This document shows, piece by piece, positions 1-8,182 of a stretch of 64,000 nt of DNA; the stretch's first letter is position 1, and each line of letters begins with the position of its first letter. The DNA lies in assembly GCA_963667515.2 (NCBI GenBank), contig CAXXXY010000006.1, forward strand, positions 1 through 64,000. The letters run 5' to 3'. The notes beneath the pieces are model-generated. The model had not been told where the DNA came from, did not search any database, and saw nothing but the letters and a program-made list of their open reading frames with translations. Source of the DNA: VYDC01 sp963667515. Lineage in GTDB: Bacteria > Chloroflexota > Dehalococcoidia > UBA2979. The position numbers were made by a program, and so were the translations under genes.

Positions 1-73
1 TGGTCGCGCCCTCGCCCGTCACGCTCGCCGCCTCTCGGCTCCCGCGCCCCGCAGCCCGCTCGCCCTTGCTCAT
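1..73 (-). CDS. Possible N-terminus of an unidentified gene, cut by the left edge
   Basis: An ATG at 73-71 on the minus strand is preceded by a purine-rich AAGGGGGG about 6 nt upstream, a good ribosome binding site. The frame stays open for 24 codons to the window edge, beginning MSKGERAAGRGSREAASVTG. It would be divergent from fmt. Only the start signal and the open frame support it; the fragment is too short and too biased to identify. Confidence 0.3.
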   Translation of the reverse strand, partial: MSKGERAAGRGSREAASVTGEGAT

Positions 74-265
74 GCCGGCCCCCCTTGTGTGGCTCCCGCG
101 CCCGCCGCCGTGTGACGTTCCCCCGCCGCCCGGCAGTCCGTCGCGAACGAGACTCTAGAACGCGTGTTCTGCTCTGTCAAGGTGCCTGTCAAGGCGGTCG
201 TCAAGGCGCTCGCCCGGGAGGCGCCCCGGCGCGTCCGCGTACCCGGTCCCACCCAGCGTCCAGCG

Positions 266-271
266 TAGGAT
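266..271 (+). promoter_or_regulatory. -10-like box for fmt, probably leaderless
   Basis: TAGGAT lies 7 nt before the ATG at 279, which would place the transcription start at or next to the start codon. The same geometry recurs before rlmN and hemW. No clear -35 box is seen. Confidence 0.4.
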
Positions 272-278
272 GCCCGGG

Positions 279-1358
279 ATGAATACGCCCGTGCGCGTGG
301 TGTTCTTCGGCTCGCCGGCGTTCGCGCTGCCAACGCTGCGCGCGTTGATCGAGGCGCCGTGGGCCAAGGTGGTGTGCGTCGTGACGCAGCCGCCGCGCCC
401 GCGGGGCCGCAGCGGCCGTCCGCAGCCCACCGCGGTCGCAGCCGCCGCGGAGGAGACCGGCGTCCCCGTGCTCGCGCCGGAGCGGCTGCGGCGTGACGCC
501 ACGAAGAAGATCACGGCGCTGCGCCCGGACGTCGGCGTGCTCGCGGCCTCGGGCCATCTGCTGCCGACGCACCTGCTGGAGGCGTTCCCGCACGGCGTGG
601 TCAACGTGCACGCCTCGCTGCTGCCGCGGCACCGCGGAGCCTCGCCGGTGGCAGCGGCGATCCTCGAAGGCGACGCCGAGGCCGGCGCCTCGCTGATGCT
701 CGTGGTGCGCGAGCTGGACGCGGGGCCGGTGATCGCGGCGGCGCGCACGCCGATCGAGCCGCTCGACACGACCGGCACGCTGACCGCGCGCATCGCCGAG
801 CTGGGGGCCGCGCTGCTGCTCGAGCTGCTGCCCGCGTGGGTGGCGGGCGAGCTGACCGCGGCGCCGCAGGACGAGGCGGCGGCGAGCTACGCGCCGTGGC
901 TGACGCGGGCCGACGGCGCGATCGACTGGTCGCTGCCCGCCATCGAGCTGGGGCGTCGCGTCCGCGCCTACCACCCGTGGCCGCTGGCGACGACGAGCTA
1001 CCCCTCGAGCGACCCCGCCGCCGAGGATCGGCGCGAGCCGTTCCTCGTGCACGAGGCGTGGCCGGCGCCGCTCCCGGAGCAGGCGCGCTCGGCGCCGCCC
1101 GGCACCGTCTGCGCGGGCGGCGGCGAGCCGCTGACGCCGCTGCTCCCGGGCCGCGTCGCGCGGGCGGTGGTCGCGACGGGCGAGGGTGGGCTGGCGCTGC
1201 TGCGCGTGCAGCGGGCGGGCCGCCGGGCCGCCGCGATCGAGGACTACCTGCACGGCGACCGCGAGCTGATCGGCGCGCGCCTCGGGGAGGGCGCGGCCGC
1301 AGCGGGGGGAACGGCGGGGGGAGCGCCGGCGGGTGCGGCTGATACGCTGGGCGCGTGA
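279..1358 (+). CDS. fmt: Methionyl-tRNA formyltransferase
   Basis: Formylates the amino group of methionyl-tRNA(fMet) from 10-formyltetrahydrofolate for translation initiation. The N-terminal formyltransferase domain begins RVVFFGSPAFALPTL and carries VVNVHASLLPRHRGASPV, with the catalytic Asn and His, followed by ELDAGPVI with the catalytic Asp. The C-terminal half is the tRNA-binding OB-like domain, and the last 30 residues are Gly/Ala-rich. I chose ATG 279 because a -10-like TAGGAT lies 7 nt upstream; an in-frame ATG at 270 overlaps that box. The stop overlaps the rlmN start (GTGA). The usual partner def is about 45 kb away. Confidence 0.95.
   Translation: MNTPVRVVFFGSPAFALPTLRALIEAPWAKVVCVVTQPPRPRGRSGRPQPTAVAAAAEETGVPVLAPERLRRDATKKITALRPDVGVLAASGHLLPTHLLEAFPHGVVNVHASLLPRHRGASPVAAAILEGDAEAGASLMLVVRELDAGPVIAAARTPIEPLDTTGTLTARIAELGAALLLELLPAWVAGELTAAPQDEAAASYAPWLTRADGAIDWSLPAIELGRRVRAYHPWPLATTSYPSSDPAAEDRREPFLVHEAWPAPLPEQARSAPPGTVCAGGGEPLTPLLPGRVARAVVATGEGGLALLRVQRAGRRAAAIEDYLHGDRELIGARLGEGAAAAGGTAGGAPAGAADTLGA
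1343..1348 (+). promoter_or_regulatory. -10-like box for rlmN, probably leaderless
   Basis: TACGCT inside the last codons of fmt is separated by 6 nt from the GTG start of rlmN at 1355. No Shine-Dalgarno sequence precedes that GTG, so rlmN may have its own leaderless transcript as well as read-through from fmt. Confidence 0.4.
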
Positions 1359-2599
1359 CGACCAGCGCCGGCACGAGCCCCGAGCCCCTCGTCGATCCGC
1401 GCCTCGACGAGCCGCCCACCGACGAGCGGGCGGCCGCCGCGCCTCCCGCGGTCGAGGCGGGCGCGCGCGCCCCGCTGCTCGACCTCTCGCTCGCCGAGCT
1501 GACCGAGCTGCTCGCCGGCTGGGGCGAGCCCGCCTACCGGGCGAAACAGATCGCGCGCTGGGCGCTGGCGGAGGGCGCCACCGACTTCGAGGTGATGACG
1601 AACCTCCCTGGGCCGCTGCGCGAGCGGCTGGCCGCCGGCTTCTCGCTGGCGCCGCCGCCGGTGCTCGCGCGCAGCGAGGCGGACGATGGCGCCACCTGCA
1701 AGCTGCTCTTCGACCTCGGCGCGGGCGGCGCCGTGGAGGCGGTGCGCATGGACTACGACCCCGAGGCGGCGGGGCGCCCCGGCTCCGGGCGCATCCCCGC
1801 CTCCCCTCGCGTGACCGTCTGCGTCTCCACGCAGCTCGGCTGTGCGATGGGCTGCGTCTTCTGCGCGACGGGGCTGCAGGGCTTCACGCGCAACCTCGGC
1901 GCCGCGGAGATCCTCGCGCAGGTGCTGCACGTGCAGCGGGAGCTGCGCGAGCAGGGCGAGCAGCGCGTCTCCAACATCGTCTTCATGGGCATGGGCGAGC
2001 CGCTGGCGAACTACGGGGCGACGATGCGCGCGGTCCGCTGGCTCGTCGCGCCCGAGGGGCTGGGGCTCTCGGCGCGCGCGATCACGATCTCCACCGTGGG
2101 CCTGCGCTCGGGGCTGGCGCGGCTGGCCGAGGAGGGGCTGCCGCTGAGCCTCGCGATCTCGCTGCACGCGCCCGACGACGAGCTGCGCCGCCGCCTGGTG
2201 CCCACCGCCGGCGGCACGACCATCGACGAGCTGCTGGCCGCCGCGCGGCACTACCGCGAGCGCACCGGGCGTCGCGTCTCCTTAGCCTACGCGCTGATCG
2301 ACGGCCTGAACGACTCGCCGGAGCAGGCGCGCCGCCTCGCGGAGCGGCTGCACCGCGAGCGCGGGCACGTGAACCTCATCCCCTACAACCCGGTGGGGGT
2401 CGGCGGGCTCAGGCGGCCACGCCGCGAGCGGGTGCGCGCCTTCCAGCGCGAGCTGCAGGCGGCCGGCATCGCGGCGACGGTGCGCGTGGAGCGGGGTGCG
2501 GAGATCGCGGCGGCCTGCGGCCAGCTGCGGACGGACGCGCTCGAAGGCGGCGCGGCGTCGAAGACGGGCGCACCGCGATCGGCCCCCGCGTCCACGTAG
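1355..2599 (+). CDS. rlmN: 23S rRNA (adenine2503-C2)-methyltransferase RlmN
   Basis: Radical-SAM enzyme that methylates C2 of A2503 in 23S rRNA and of A37 in some tRNAs. The iron-sulfur ligands are Cys163, Cys167 and Cys170 in CAMGCVFCATG. GMGEPLANY is the SAM-contact motif. The second methyl-transfer cysteine is Cys388 in AACGQLR near the C-terminus. At 414 residues it is slightly long for the family because of a roughly 40-residue Pro/Ala-rich N-terminal extension before LLDLSLAELTELL. The GTG start overlaps the fmt stop. It converges on rplY, with only 5 bp between the stop codons. Confidence 0.95.
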   Translation: MTTSAGTSPEPLVDPRLDEPPTDERAAAAPPAVEAGARAPLLDLSLAELTELLAGWGEPAYRAKQIARWALAEGATDFEVMTNLPGPLRERLAAGFSLAPPPVLARSEADDGATCKLLFDLGAGGAVEAVRMDYDPEAAGRPGSGRIPASPRVTVCVSTQLGCAMGCVFCATGLQGFTRNLGAAEILAQVLHVQRELREQGEQRVSNIVFMGMGEPLANYGATMRAVRWLVAPEGLGLSARAITISTVGLRSGLARLAEEGLPLSLAISLHAPDDELRRRLVPTAGGTTIDELLAAARHYRERTGRRVSLAYALIDGLNDSPEQARRLAERLHRERGHVNLIPYNPVGVGGLRRPRRERVRAFQRELQAAGIAATVRVERGAEIAAACGQLRTDALEGGAASKTGAPRSAPAST

Positions 2600-2604
2600 A
2601 GCGG

Positions 2605-3282
2605 CTACTCCTCGGCAGCGTCGCCCTCGGAGTCGGCAGCGGCGGCCTCGCCCTCGGCGGCCTCCGCACCCTCCTCGCCCTCGGCAGCGGCCGCGGCGTC
2701 CTCCTCGGCGCCTTCGGCGGTCAGACCGCGTGGGCGGGCGATGCGGGCGAGCATCTGTCCGGCGTCGCTGAGCACGGTGATGCCGGCGGAGAGCTCCAGG
2801 TCGCCGACCGCGACCTCCTGGTCGAACTCGGCGAGGCCGTCGATCGCCACCTCCAGGTGGCTCGGCATGTCGGCGGGCAGCGCCTCGATCTGCACGGCGT
2901 CGGCGCCCACGAGCAGCACCCCGCCGAGGTCCTTCACCGCCACCGACTCGCCGGTCAGGACGACCGGCACGGAGCCCGTGATCGGGCGCGAGAGGTCGAC
3001 CTGGTAGAAGTCCAGGTGCAGCGGGGTGCGCGTCACGGGGTGGCGCCCGACGGCACGCACCACCACCGGCCGCGGCGAGTCCTCGCCCGCGACCTGTAGC
3101 GAGATCAGCGTGTTGGTGCCGTGCGCCCGCAGCAGCTCACGCGACGCGCGCGCGTCGATCTGCACCGCCACGGACTCGATGCCGCGGCCGAAGACGTTGG
3201 CGGGCAGCACGCCCGCCCGCCGCAGCTGGGCGACTTTCTTGCCGAGCGTGGCGCGCGGCTCCACGGCGTAGGTGTCGGGCAT
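2605..3282 (-). CDS. rplY: 50S ribosomal protein L25 (CTC/TL5 family)
   Basis: Binds 5S rRNA in the large ribosomal subunit. The N-terminal L25 domain (about residues 1-95) starts MPDTYAVEPRATLGKKVAQL and has RRAGVLPANVFGRG, then LHLDFYQVDLSRPITGSVPV. The C-terminal TL5/CTC beta domain runs to about residue 190, with the typical LPADMPSHLEVAI. The last 35 residues are a low-complexity Glu/Ala tail, common in high-GC relatives. It is a single gene convergent with rlmN. Confidence 0.95.
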   Translation of the reverse strand: MPDTYAVEPRATLGKKVAQLRRAGVLPANVFGRGIESVAVQIDARASRELLRAHGTNTLISLQVAGEDSPRPVVVRAVGRHPVTRTPLHLDFYQVDLSRPITGSVPVVLTGESVAVKDLGGVLLVGADAVQIEALPADMPSHLEVAIDGLAEFDQEVAVGDLELSAGITVLSDAGQMLARIARPRGLTAEGAEEDAAAAAEGEEGAEAAEGEAAAADSEGDAAEE

Positions 3283-3331
3283 CGTCTCGGCTCCTCGGTG
3301 CTGGTGGGCGGACGTGGCGTCGGCGCGTGTC

Positions 3332-3354
3332 GTAGCGTAGCCAGATCACGCTAC
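3332..3354. promoter_or_regulatory. Inverted repeat between DinB-like gene and rplY
   Basis: A 7-bp perfect inverted repeat, GTAGCGT and ACGCTAC, has a 9-nt spacer and overlaps the DinB-like stop codon. On the minus strand it contains TACGCT, the -10-like box seen before other genes here, about 50 nt upstream of the rplY start. It could be the rplY promoter with a dyad operator, or a weak terminator stem (no T tract). Confidence 0.35.
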
Positions 3355-3917
3355 CAACGCGCCCGAGGAGGATCAAGGCGCGCCCGCGGCCCGCCCACCG
3401 CCTGTCCGCCGCCTGTCCGCCGCTCGGCCCGTCGCCGGTCCGGCCGCGCCCCCGGCGGCGCCCCCGGCGGCGCCCGTCGGATCGCGCCCTCGATCTGCTC
3501 GATGTGCTCGCGCCGGTGCAGCGCTCGCCGCACCAGCCACTGCTCGCCGCCCGCCACGATCGCGTCGATGGTGGCGGCGGCGAGGCTCTCGACGCCCTCG
3601 TCGACGGCGCGCGCCGCGTCGAGCGCCAGGCGCGCCGCCTCCCGCGGCGGCAGCGCCTGCCACTCCGCGAGCAGCGCGTCGTTGATCACGTCGTCGCCGG
3701 ACCACTCGGGCTCCTCGGCGGGCGGCCGCGCCCCTCGCTCCCAGAGCGCAAGAAGCAGCAGCGCCCGGCGGTCCCAGAACGCGAGGTGCGCGAGCCCCAC
3801 GGCCACCGTCCACCCGCCGCCCAGCGAGCGGCCGAGCTCCCGCTCGCCCAGCCGCTCGACGAGGGCGGCGAGGCGGGCTCGCTCGGCGGCGTTGTCGGCG
3901 GTCGGCGTGCGCTCCAT
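3351..3917 (-). CDS. DinB-like / maleylpyruvate-isomerase-type four-helix protein
   Basis: The 188-residue protein resembles DinB-like or mycothiol-dependent maleylpyruvate-isomerase N-terminal domains: an N-terminal helix LAALVERLGERELGRSL, then WTVAVGLAHLAFWDRRALLLL with the His expected to be a metal ligand, and a later helix ending LHRREHIEQIE. The C-terminal 40 residues are a Pro/Arg-rich, probably disordered tail. Some members are thiol-dependent transferases, others have no known activity. It lies just upstream of rplY on the same strand. The substrate cannot be named. Confidence 0.6.
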   Translation of the reverse strand: MERTPTADNAAERARLAALVERLGERELGRSLGGGWTVAVGLAHLAFWDRRALLLLALWERGARPPAEEPEWSGDDVINDALLAEWQALPPREAARLALDAARAVDEGVESLAAATIDAIVAGGEQWLVRRALHRREHIEQIEGAIRRAPPGAPPGARPDRRRAERRTGGGQAVGGPRARLDPPRARW

Positions 3918-3975
3918 GGCCGGCGCAGTCTAGCCGGGCCGCTCGCTCATCGCCCGTGCCGCTCCTGCCCCGCGC

Positions 3976-3981
3976 TAGGAT
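3976..3981 (+). promoter_or_regulatory. -10-like box upstream of hyuA
   Basis: TAGGAT in the context CGCTAGGATG, the same string as before fmt and the small gene at 42572, lies 49 nt upstream of the chosen hyuA start. A short leader would contain the GAGAGAGG ribosome binding site. No obvious -35 box. Confidence 0.35.
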
Positions 3982-4030
3982 GCGCGCGCCGGTCGAGGTG
4001 CCGCCGACGCCGAGTGCGAGAGAGAGGCGC

Positions 4031-6307
4031 GTGACGAACGAAGAGGCGAACGGCACGCGCGTCCTCGGCGTGGACGTGGGTGGCACCTTCACCGACTTCC
4101 TGCTGTGGGAGGAGGGGGCGCTGCGCGTGCACAAGCGCCCCTCCACTCCCGACGACCCCGCGCGCGCGGTGCTGGAGGGCCTCGAGGAGCTGGGCGCGAC
4201 GGGGGAGCGCGCGCCCACGCTGGTCGTCCACGGCTCGACGGTCGCGACCAACGCGGTCCTGGAGCGACGCGGGGCGCGCACCGCGCTCGTCACCACCGAG
4301 GGGATGCGCGACCTGCTTGTGATCGGCCGGCAGACGCGCCGCGACATCTACGACCTCGAGCCCGAGACGCCGGCCCCGCTGGTGCCGCGCGAGCTCACCT
4401 TCGAGCTGCACGCGCGGCTGCGCCCCGACGGGTCGGTGGCCGTGGCCGCCGAGCAAAGCGAGGCGCGCAACCTCGTGCGGCAGGCCGTGGAGGAGGGCGC
4501 CGAGTCGCTCGCCGTCTCGCTGCTCTACGCCTACGCCAACCCCTCCTTCGAGCGGCTGTTCGAGGCTCCGGCCGCCGCCGAGGGGCTCTACCTCTCGCTC
4601 TCGTCCGCGGTCTCGCCCGAGTACCGCGAGGTGGAGCGCACCGCCACCACCGCGCTGAACGGCTACGTGGGGCCGGTCATGTCGCGCTACGTGCGCGGCC
4701 TCGCCGCGGGGCTGGCCGAGCGCGGCGCGGGCACGCTGCGCATCGTGCAGTCCGACGGCGGCGCGGCCGACGTGGAGCGCGCCGCGCGGCTGCCCGTCGC
4801 GACGCTGCTCTCGGGGCCCGCCGCGGGGGTGGCGGGGGCCGTCGCCGTGGCGCGCCGCGCCGGCTTCGAGCGGGTGCTGACTCTCGACATGGGCGGCACC
4901 TCCACGGACGTGGCGCTGTGCGACGGCGGCGTGCCGACGCGCCCCGACACGGAGATCGACGGGCTGCCCGCGCGCACGCCAACCGTCGACGTGCACACGG
5001 TGGGCGCGGGCGGCGGCTCGATCGCGCGCGTCGACGCCGGGGGCGCGCTGCGCGTCGGCCCGCAGTCGGCGGGCGCCGACCCCGGCCCCGCCGCCTACGG
5101 CCGCGGCCGCGACTTCACCGTGACCGACGCGCAGGTGGTGCTGGGGCGACTGGGCGGGGGCGGGCGCGGGGCGGGCGCGCCCCCGAGCGAGCTGAGCGGC
5201 CTGCTGGGCGGCGCCATGCCCCTCGACGAGCGGCGGGCGCGGCGGGCGGCGGCGGGGCTCGTGCACCACTTCGAGGGCGATCCGCAGCGCGCGGCGCAGG
5301 CGGTGATCGACGTCGCGGTCGCGAACATGGAGCGCGCGCTGCGCGTGGTCTCCGTGCAGCGCGGCCACGACCCGCGCGAGTTCACGCTGGTCGCGTTCGG
5401 GGGCGCGGGGCCGCTGCACGCCTGCGCGCTCGCCGAGGCGCTGGAGCTGCCGCGCGTGCTGGTGCCGCCCGCGCCGGGCGTGCTGGCGGCGCTGGGCGCG
5501 GCCGCCGCCGACCTCACCGCGGAGCGGGCGCGCTCCGTGCTGCGCCCGCTCGACGTGGGCGACGCCGAGGCGCTCACCGCCCTCGACGCGGCGCTGGCCG
5601 AGGTCGCCGCCGAGGCGCTGGCGGAGCTGGCGCGGCCGGGAGCGCCGGTGGCGGTGACGCGCGCCCTCGACCTGCGCTACCGCGGCCAGTCCTACGAGCT
5701 GACGGTGGAGCTCGACGGCGAGGGGGAGCTCGACGGCGAGGGGGAGCCCGACGGCGAGGGGGAGCCCGACGGCGAGGGGGAGCTCGACGGCGAGGGGGAG
5801 CTCGACGGCGAGGGGGAGCCCGACGGCGAGGGCACGGCCGGTCGCCTCGACGCGGAGGCCGCGCAGGCGGCGCGCTCCCGCTTCGACGCGGCGCACGAGG
5901 CGCGCTTCGCCCACCACGACCCGGACGCACCCGTCGAGGTGGTGAACGTGCGCGCCCGCGCTCGCCTCCCCGGCGCGCCGATGCCCTCCAGCCCGCCCGC
6001 AGCCACGCCCGCTCGCACAGACTCTGCTCCCCGCTCCGGCCCGCCCGCCGCCACGTCCGAGAACCCGACCTCCCGCGAGGAGAAGCGGCAGCCCCTCGAG
6101 TCCAGCGGAACGCTGGCCTGCTGGTTCGGGGGGGAGCGGGTCGCGACGCGGCTGCTGGCGCGCGCGGCGATCGCGGCGGGCGACAGCATCGAGGGGCCGG
6201 CGATCCTCGCGCAGCTCGACTCCACCACGCTCGTGCCGCCCGGCTGGCGCGCCACCGCCGACGAGCACGGCAACCTCCTGCTCGAGCGCACGGGGGGCGC
6301 CCGATGA
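4031..6307 (+). CDS. hyuA: Hydantoinase/oxoprolinase subunit A
   Basis: ATP-dependent subunit of an N-methylhydantoinase / 5-oxoprolinase / acetone-carboxylase-type enzyme; the true substrate cannot be told from sequence. The N-terminal actin-like phosphate motif is LGVDVGGTFTDFLLW. LTLDMGGTSTDVALCDGG and VGAGGGSIARVDAGG follow in order, and IEGPAILAQLDSTTLVPPGW marks the conserved C-terminus. I chose GTG 4031, preceded by GAGAGAGG; an upstream ATG at 3956 would put the promoter-like box inside the gene. Two oddities: a seven-unit DGEGE(L/P) repeat near residues 560-601, and a copy of the window's hairpin repeat read in frame as QPLESSGTL near residue 687. The stop overlaps hyuB (ATGA). Confidence 0.85.
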   Translation: MTNEEANGTRVLGVDVGGTFTDFLLWEEGALRVHKRPSTPDDPARAVLEGLEELGATGERAPTLVVHGSTVATNAVLERRGARTALVTTEGMRDLLVIGRQTRRDIYDLEPETPAPLVPRELTFELHARLRPDGSVAVAAEQSEARNLVRQAVEEGAESLAVSLLYAYANPSFERLFEAPAAAEGLYLSLSSAVSPEYREVERTATTALNGYVGPVMSRYVRGLAAGLAERGAGTLRIVQSDGGAADVERAARLPVATLLSGPAAGVAGAVAVARRAGFERVLTLDMGGTSTDVALCDGGVPTRPDTEIDGLPARTPTVDVHTVGAGGGSIARVDAGGALRVGPQSAGADPGPAAYGRGRDFTVTDAQVVLGRLGGGGRGAGAPPSELSGLLGGAMPLDERRARRAAAGLVHHFEGDPQRAAQAVIDVAVANMERALRVVSVQRGHDPREFTLVAFGGAGPLHACALAEALELPRVLVPPAPGVLAALGAAAADLTAERARSVLRPLDVGDAEALTALDAALAEVAAEALAELARPGAPVAVTRALDLRYRGQSYELTVELDGEGELDGEGEPDGEGEPDGEGELDGEGELDGEGEPDGEGTAGRLDAEAAQAARSRFDAAHEARFAHHDPDAPVEVVNVRARARLPGAPMPSSPPAATPARTDSAPRSGPPAATSENPTSREEKRQPLESSGTLACWFGGERVATRLLARAAIAAGDSIEGPAILAQLDSTTLVPPGWRATADEHGNLLLERTGGAR
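5708..5833 (+). repeat. 18-bp minisatellite inside hyuA (seven units)
   Basis: Seven tandem copies of an 18-bp unit, GAGCTCGACGGCGAGGGG or GAGCCCGACGGCGAGGGG, encode E-(L/P)-D-G-E-G repeats. The unit is a multiple of three, so copy changes keep frame. It falls between the segment RYRGQSYELTVEL and the next conserved block, in a likely surface loop. Confidence 0.9.
6085..6116 (+). repeat. Solo hairpin-arm repeat inside the hyuA coding region
   Basis: A copy of the window's recurrent arm, GCGGCAGCCCCTCGAG followed by the hairpin CCAGCG-GAA-CGCTGG. It is read through in frame as QPLESSGTL, in the variable linker before the conserved C-terminal IEGPAI block. No left arm is visible nearby. Confidence 0.75.
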
Positions 6308-8100
6308 GCGGCCGCGCGGGCGGCGAGCCGGCGCTCTCCGCCGCCGCGCTGTCGGCATCTGGGCTGGCGATCGCCGAGGCGGCGCTCTCCGCGATCGCCG
6401 AGGAGATGGGCGAGGCGCTGGGCCGCACCGCCTACTCGCCCAACATCAAAGAGCGCCGCGACTACTCCTGCGCCGTCTTCGACGCGAGCGGCGCGATGGT
6501 CGCGCAGGCCGCGCACATCCCGGTGCACCTGGGCGCGATGCCGACGGCGGTGCGCGCCGTGCTGGCGCTGGCGCCGTTCCGCGCGGGCGACGTGCTCGCG
6601 CTCAACGACCCCTTCCTCGGCGGCACCCACCTCCCCGACCTGACGACCGTCGCGCCGGTCTTCGCGCCGGACGCCGACGACGGCGCCACGCCGATCGGCT
6701 TCGTCGCCACGCGCGCGCACCACGCGGACATCGGCGGGATGGCGCCGGGCTCGATGCCGGTCGCGACCGAGCTGCTGCAGGAGGGCCTCGTGATCCCGCC
6801 GCTGCGGCTCGTCGAGGGGGGCGCGCTGAACGAGGCGGCGTTCGCGCTGATCGTGCGCAACTCGCGCGCCCCGGGTGAGCGCCGCGGCGACCTGCGCGCG
6901 CAGCTCGCGGCGACCGCGCTCGGCGCCCGGCGGATGCAGGAGGCGGCGCGGCGCTTCGGCGAGGCGGGGCTCGCAGCGCGGGCGGCGGCGCTGCTCGCGC
7001 ACGGCGAGCGCACGCTGCGCGGCGTGATCGCGGGCATCCCCGACGGCCGCTACGAGGCCGAGGACTACCTCGAGGTGGGCGCGGACGGTCTCGCGATCCG
7101 CCTCGCGCTGACCATCGAGGGCGAGCGCGCGACGTTCGACTTCACGGGCAGCGACGCCGAGACGGCGGAGAGCTCGCTGAACGCGGTCGCGGCGGTGACG
7201 CGCTCGGCCTGCTACTACGTGATGCGCTGCCTCGCGGGCCCCGACGCGCCCGCCAACGAGGGCTGCTACCGCCCGATTCGGGTGACGCTGGCCGAGCGCT
7301 CGGTGGTGTCGGCGGGGCCGCCGCGCGCCGTCTCCGCGGGCAACGTGGAGACGTCGCAGCGGGTGGTCGACGTCGCGCTCGCCGCCCTCGCGCAGGCGCT
7401 CCCGGATCGCATCCCGGCCGCCTCGCAGGGCACGATGAACAACGTGACGATCGGCGGGACGAACCCCGCGACCGGCGAGGGCTACGCCTACTACGAGACG
7501 ATCGCCGGCGGCGCCGGCGGCGGGCCCACGCGCGACGGCCGGCACGCCGTGCACAGCCACATGACGAACACGATGAACACCCCCATCGAGGCGCTGCCCC
7601 TCGCCTACCCGTTCGAGGTCGAGCGCTACGAGCTCCGCCCCGGCTCGGGCGGACGGGGCGAGCACCGCGGCGGCGACGGGCTGCTGCGGGAGTACCGCTT
7701 CCACGCGCCCGCCACGGTGACGCTGGTGACGGAGCGCCGCCGCCTGCCGCCGCCGGGGCTGGCGGGCGGGGAGCCGGGGGCCCTCGGCCGCAACACGCTG
7801 CTGCGCGCGGACGGCAGCACGCTCGACCTCGGCGCGCGCGCCGAGCTGCGCGTCGGCCCCGGCGACCGCCTGCGCATCGAGACGCCGGGCGGCGCCGGCT
7901 GGCGAGCGTTCCGCTCGACCGTGTCGGCTGCCGCTCCTGCCTCAGCGTCTACGGCTTCTCGGGCGTGGCGAGTGGCGGCGACGGACGGCGGCGCTGGGGA
8001 GCGGGAGGGGACGAGGGACGGGGACGCCGACGAGCCTCGAACGAGTGCGAGCCCTCTCGCAGGCGCGGTAGCCGCCACGGTCGAGCGGAACGCTCGTTGA
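6304..8100 (+). CDS. hyuB: Hydantoinase/oxoprolinase subunit B
   Basis: Partner of hyuA in the hydantoinase/oxoprolinase family. The N-terminus has RTAYSPNIKERRDYSCAVFD and AQAAHIPVHLGAMP, then LNDPFLGGTHLPDLT and FDFTGSDAETAESSLNAVAA. The usual ending RIETPGGAGW occurs near residue 530. The ATG overlaps the hyuA stop. The last 65 or so residues (from base 7903) come from a recurrent DNA element, and the TGA stop lies where its two right-hand hairpins meet, giving the C-terminal VERNAR. This low-complexity tail is probably not part of the enzyme fold. Confidence 0.85.
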   Translation: MSGRAGGEPALSAAALSASGLAIAEAALSAIAEEMGEALGRTAYSPNIKERRDYSCAVFDASGAMVAQAAHIPVHLGAMPTAVRAVLALAPFRAGDVLALNDPFLGGTHLPDLTTVAPVFAPDADDGATPIGFVATRAHHADIGGMAPGSMPVATELLQEGLVIPPLRLVEGGALNEAAFALIVRNSRAPGERRGDLRAQLAATALGARRMQEAARRFGEAGLAARAAALLAHGERTLRGVIAGIPDGRYEAEDYLEVGADGLAIRLALTIEGERATFDFTGSDAETAESSLNAVAAVTRSACYYVMRCLAGPDAPANEGCYRPIRVTLAERSVVSAGPPRAVSAGNVETSQRVVDVALAALAQALPDRIPAASQGTMNNVTIGGTNPATGEGYAYYETIAGGAGGGPTRDGRHAVHSHMTNTMNTPIEALPLAYPFEVERYELRPGSGGRGEHRGGDGLLREYRFHAPATVTLVTERRRLPPPGLAGGEPGALGRNTLLRADGSTLDLGARAELRVGPGDRLRIETPGGAGWRAFRSTVSAAAPASASTASRAWRVAATDGGAGEREGTRDGDADEPRTSASPLAGAVAATVERNAR

Positions 8101-8112
8101 GCGGAACGCTCA
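7903..8112. repeat. Paired hairpin element 1 (C-terminal end of hyuB)
   Basis: The left end is the hairpin CGAGCG-TTC-CGCTCG (7903-7917) followed by a GGCTGCCGC arm. The right end is an inverted arm with hairpin CGAGCG-GAA-CGCTCG (8082-8096), plus a second hairpin TGAGCG-GAA-CGCTCA (8098-8112). A subterminal GAGCCCTCTCGCAGG block near 8050 recurs inverted in elements 4 and 6. The element is read as the last 65 codons of hyuB. Confidence 0.8.
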
Positions 8113-8131
8113 TCGGTCGGCAGGCGCGCCC

Positions 8132-8140
8132 TGCTACAAT
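8132..8140 (+). promoter_or_regulatory. Extended -10 promoter of the small membrane-protein gene
   Basis: TGCTACAAT is a TGn-TAnnnT extended -10 with 5 of 6 consensus bases. It follows the last hairpin of element 1 and lies 42 nt before the chosen start at 8183. The TGCTAnnnT form recurs at 38722 and 42539. Confidence 0.5.
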
Positions 8141-8182
8141 GGGCGCCAGCGGATGCGCAGTGGCGCACGGGGGCGTAGGCCG

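Noticed and set aside
4105..8100. 1,331-residue fused hydantoinase ORF
   Set aside because: The upstream part is a shadow frame of hyuA; hyuB starts at the ATG overlapping the hyuA stop.
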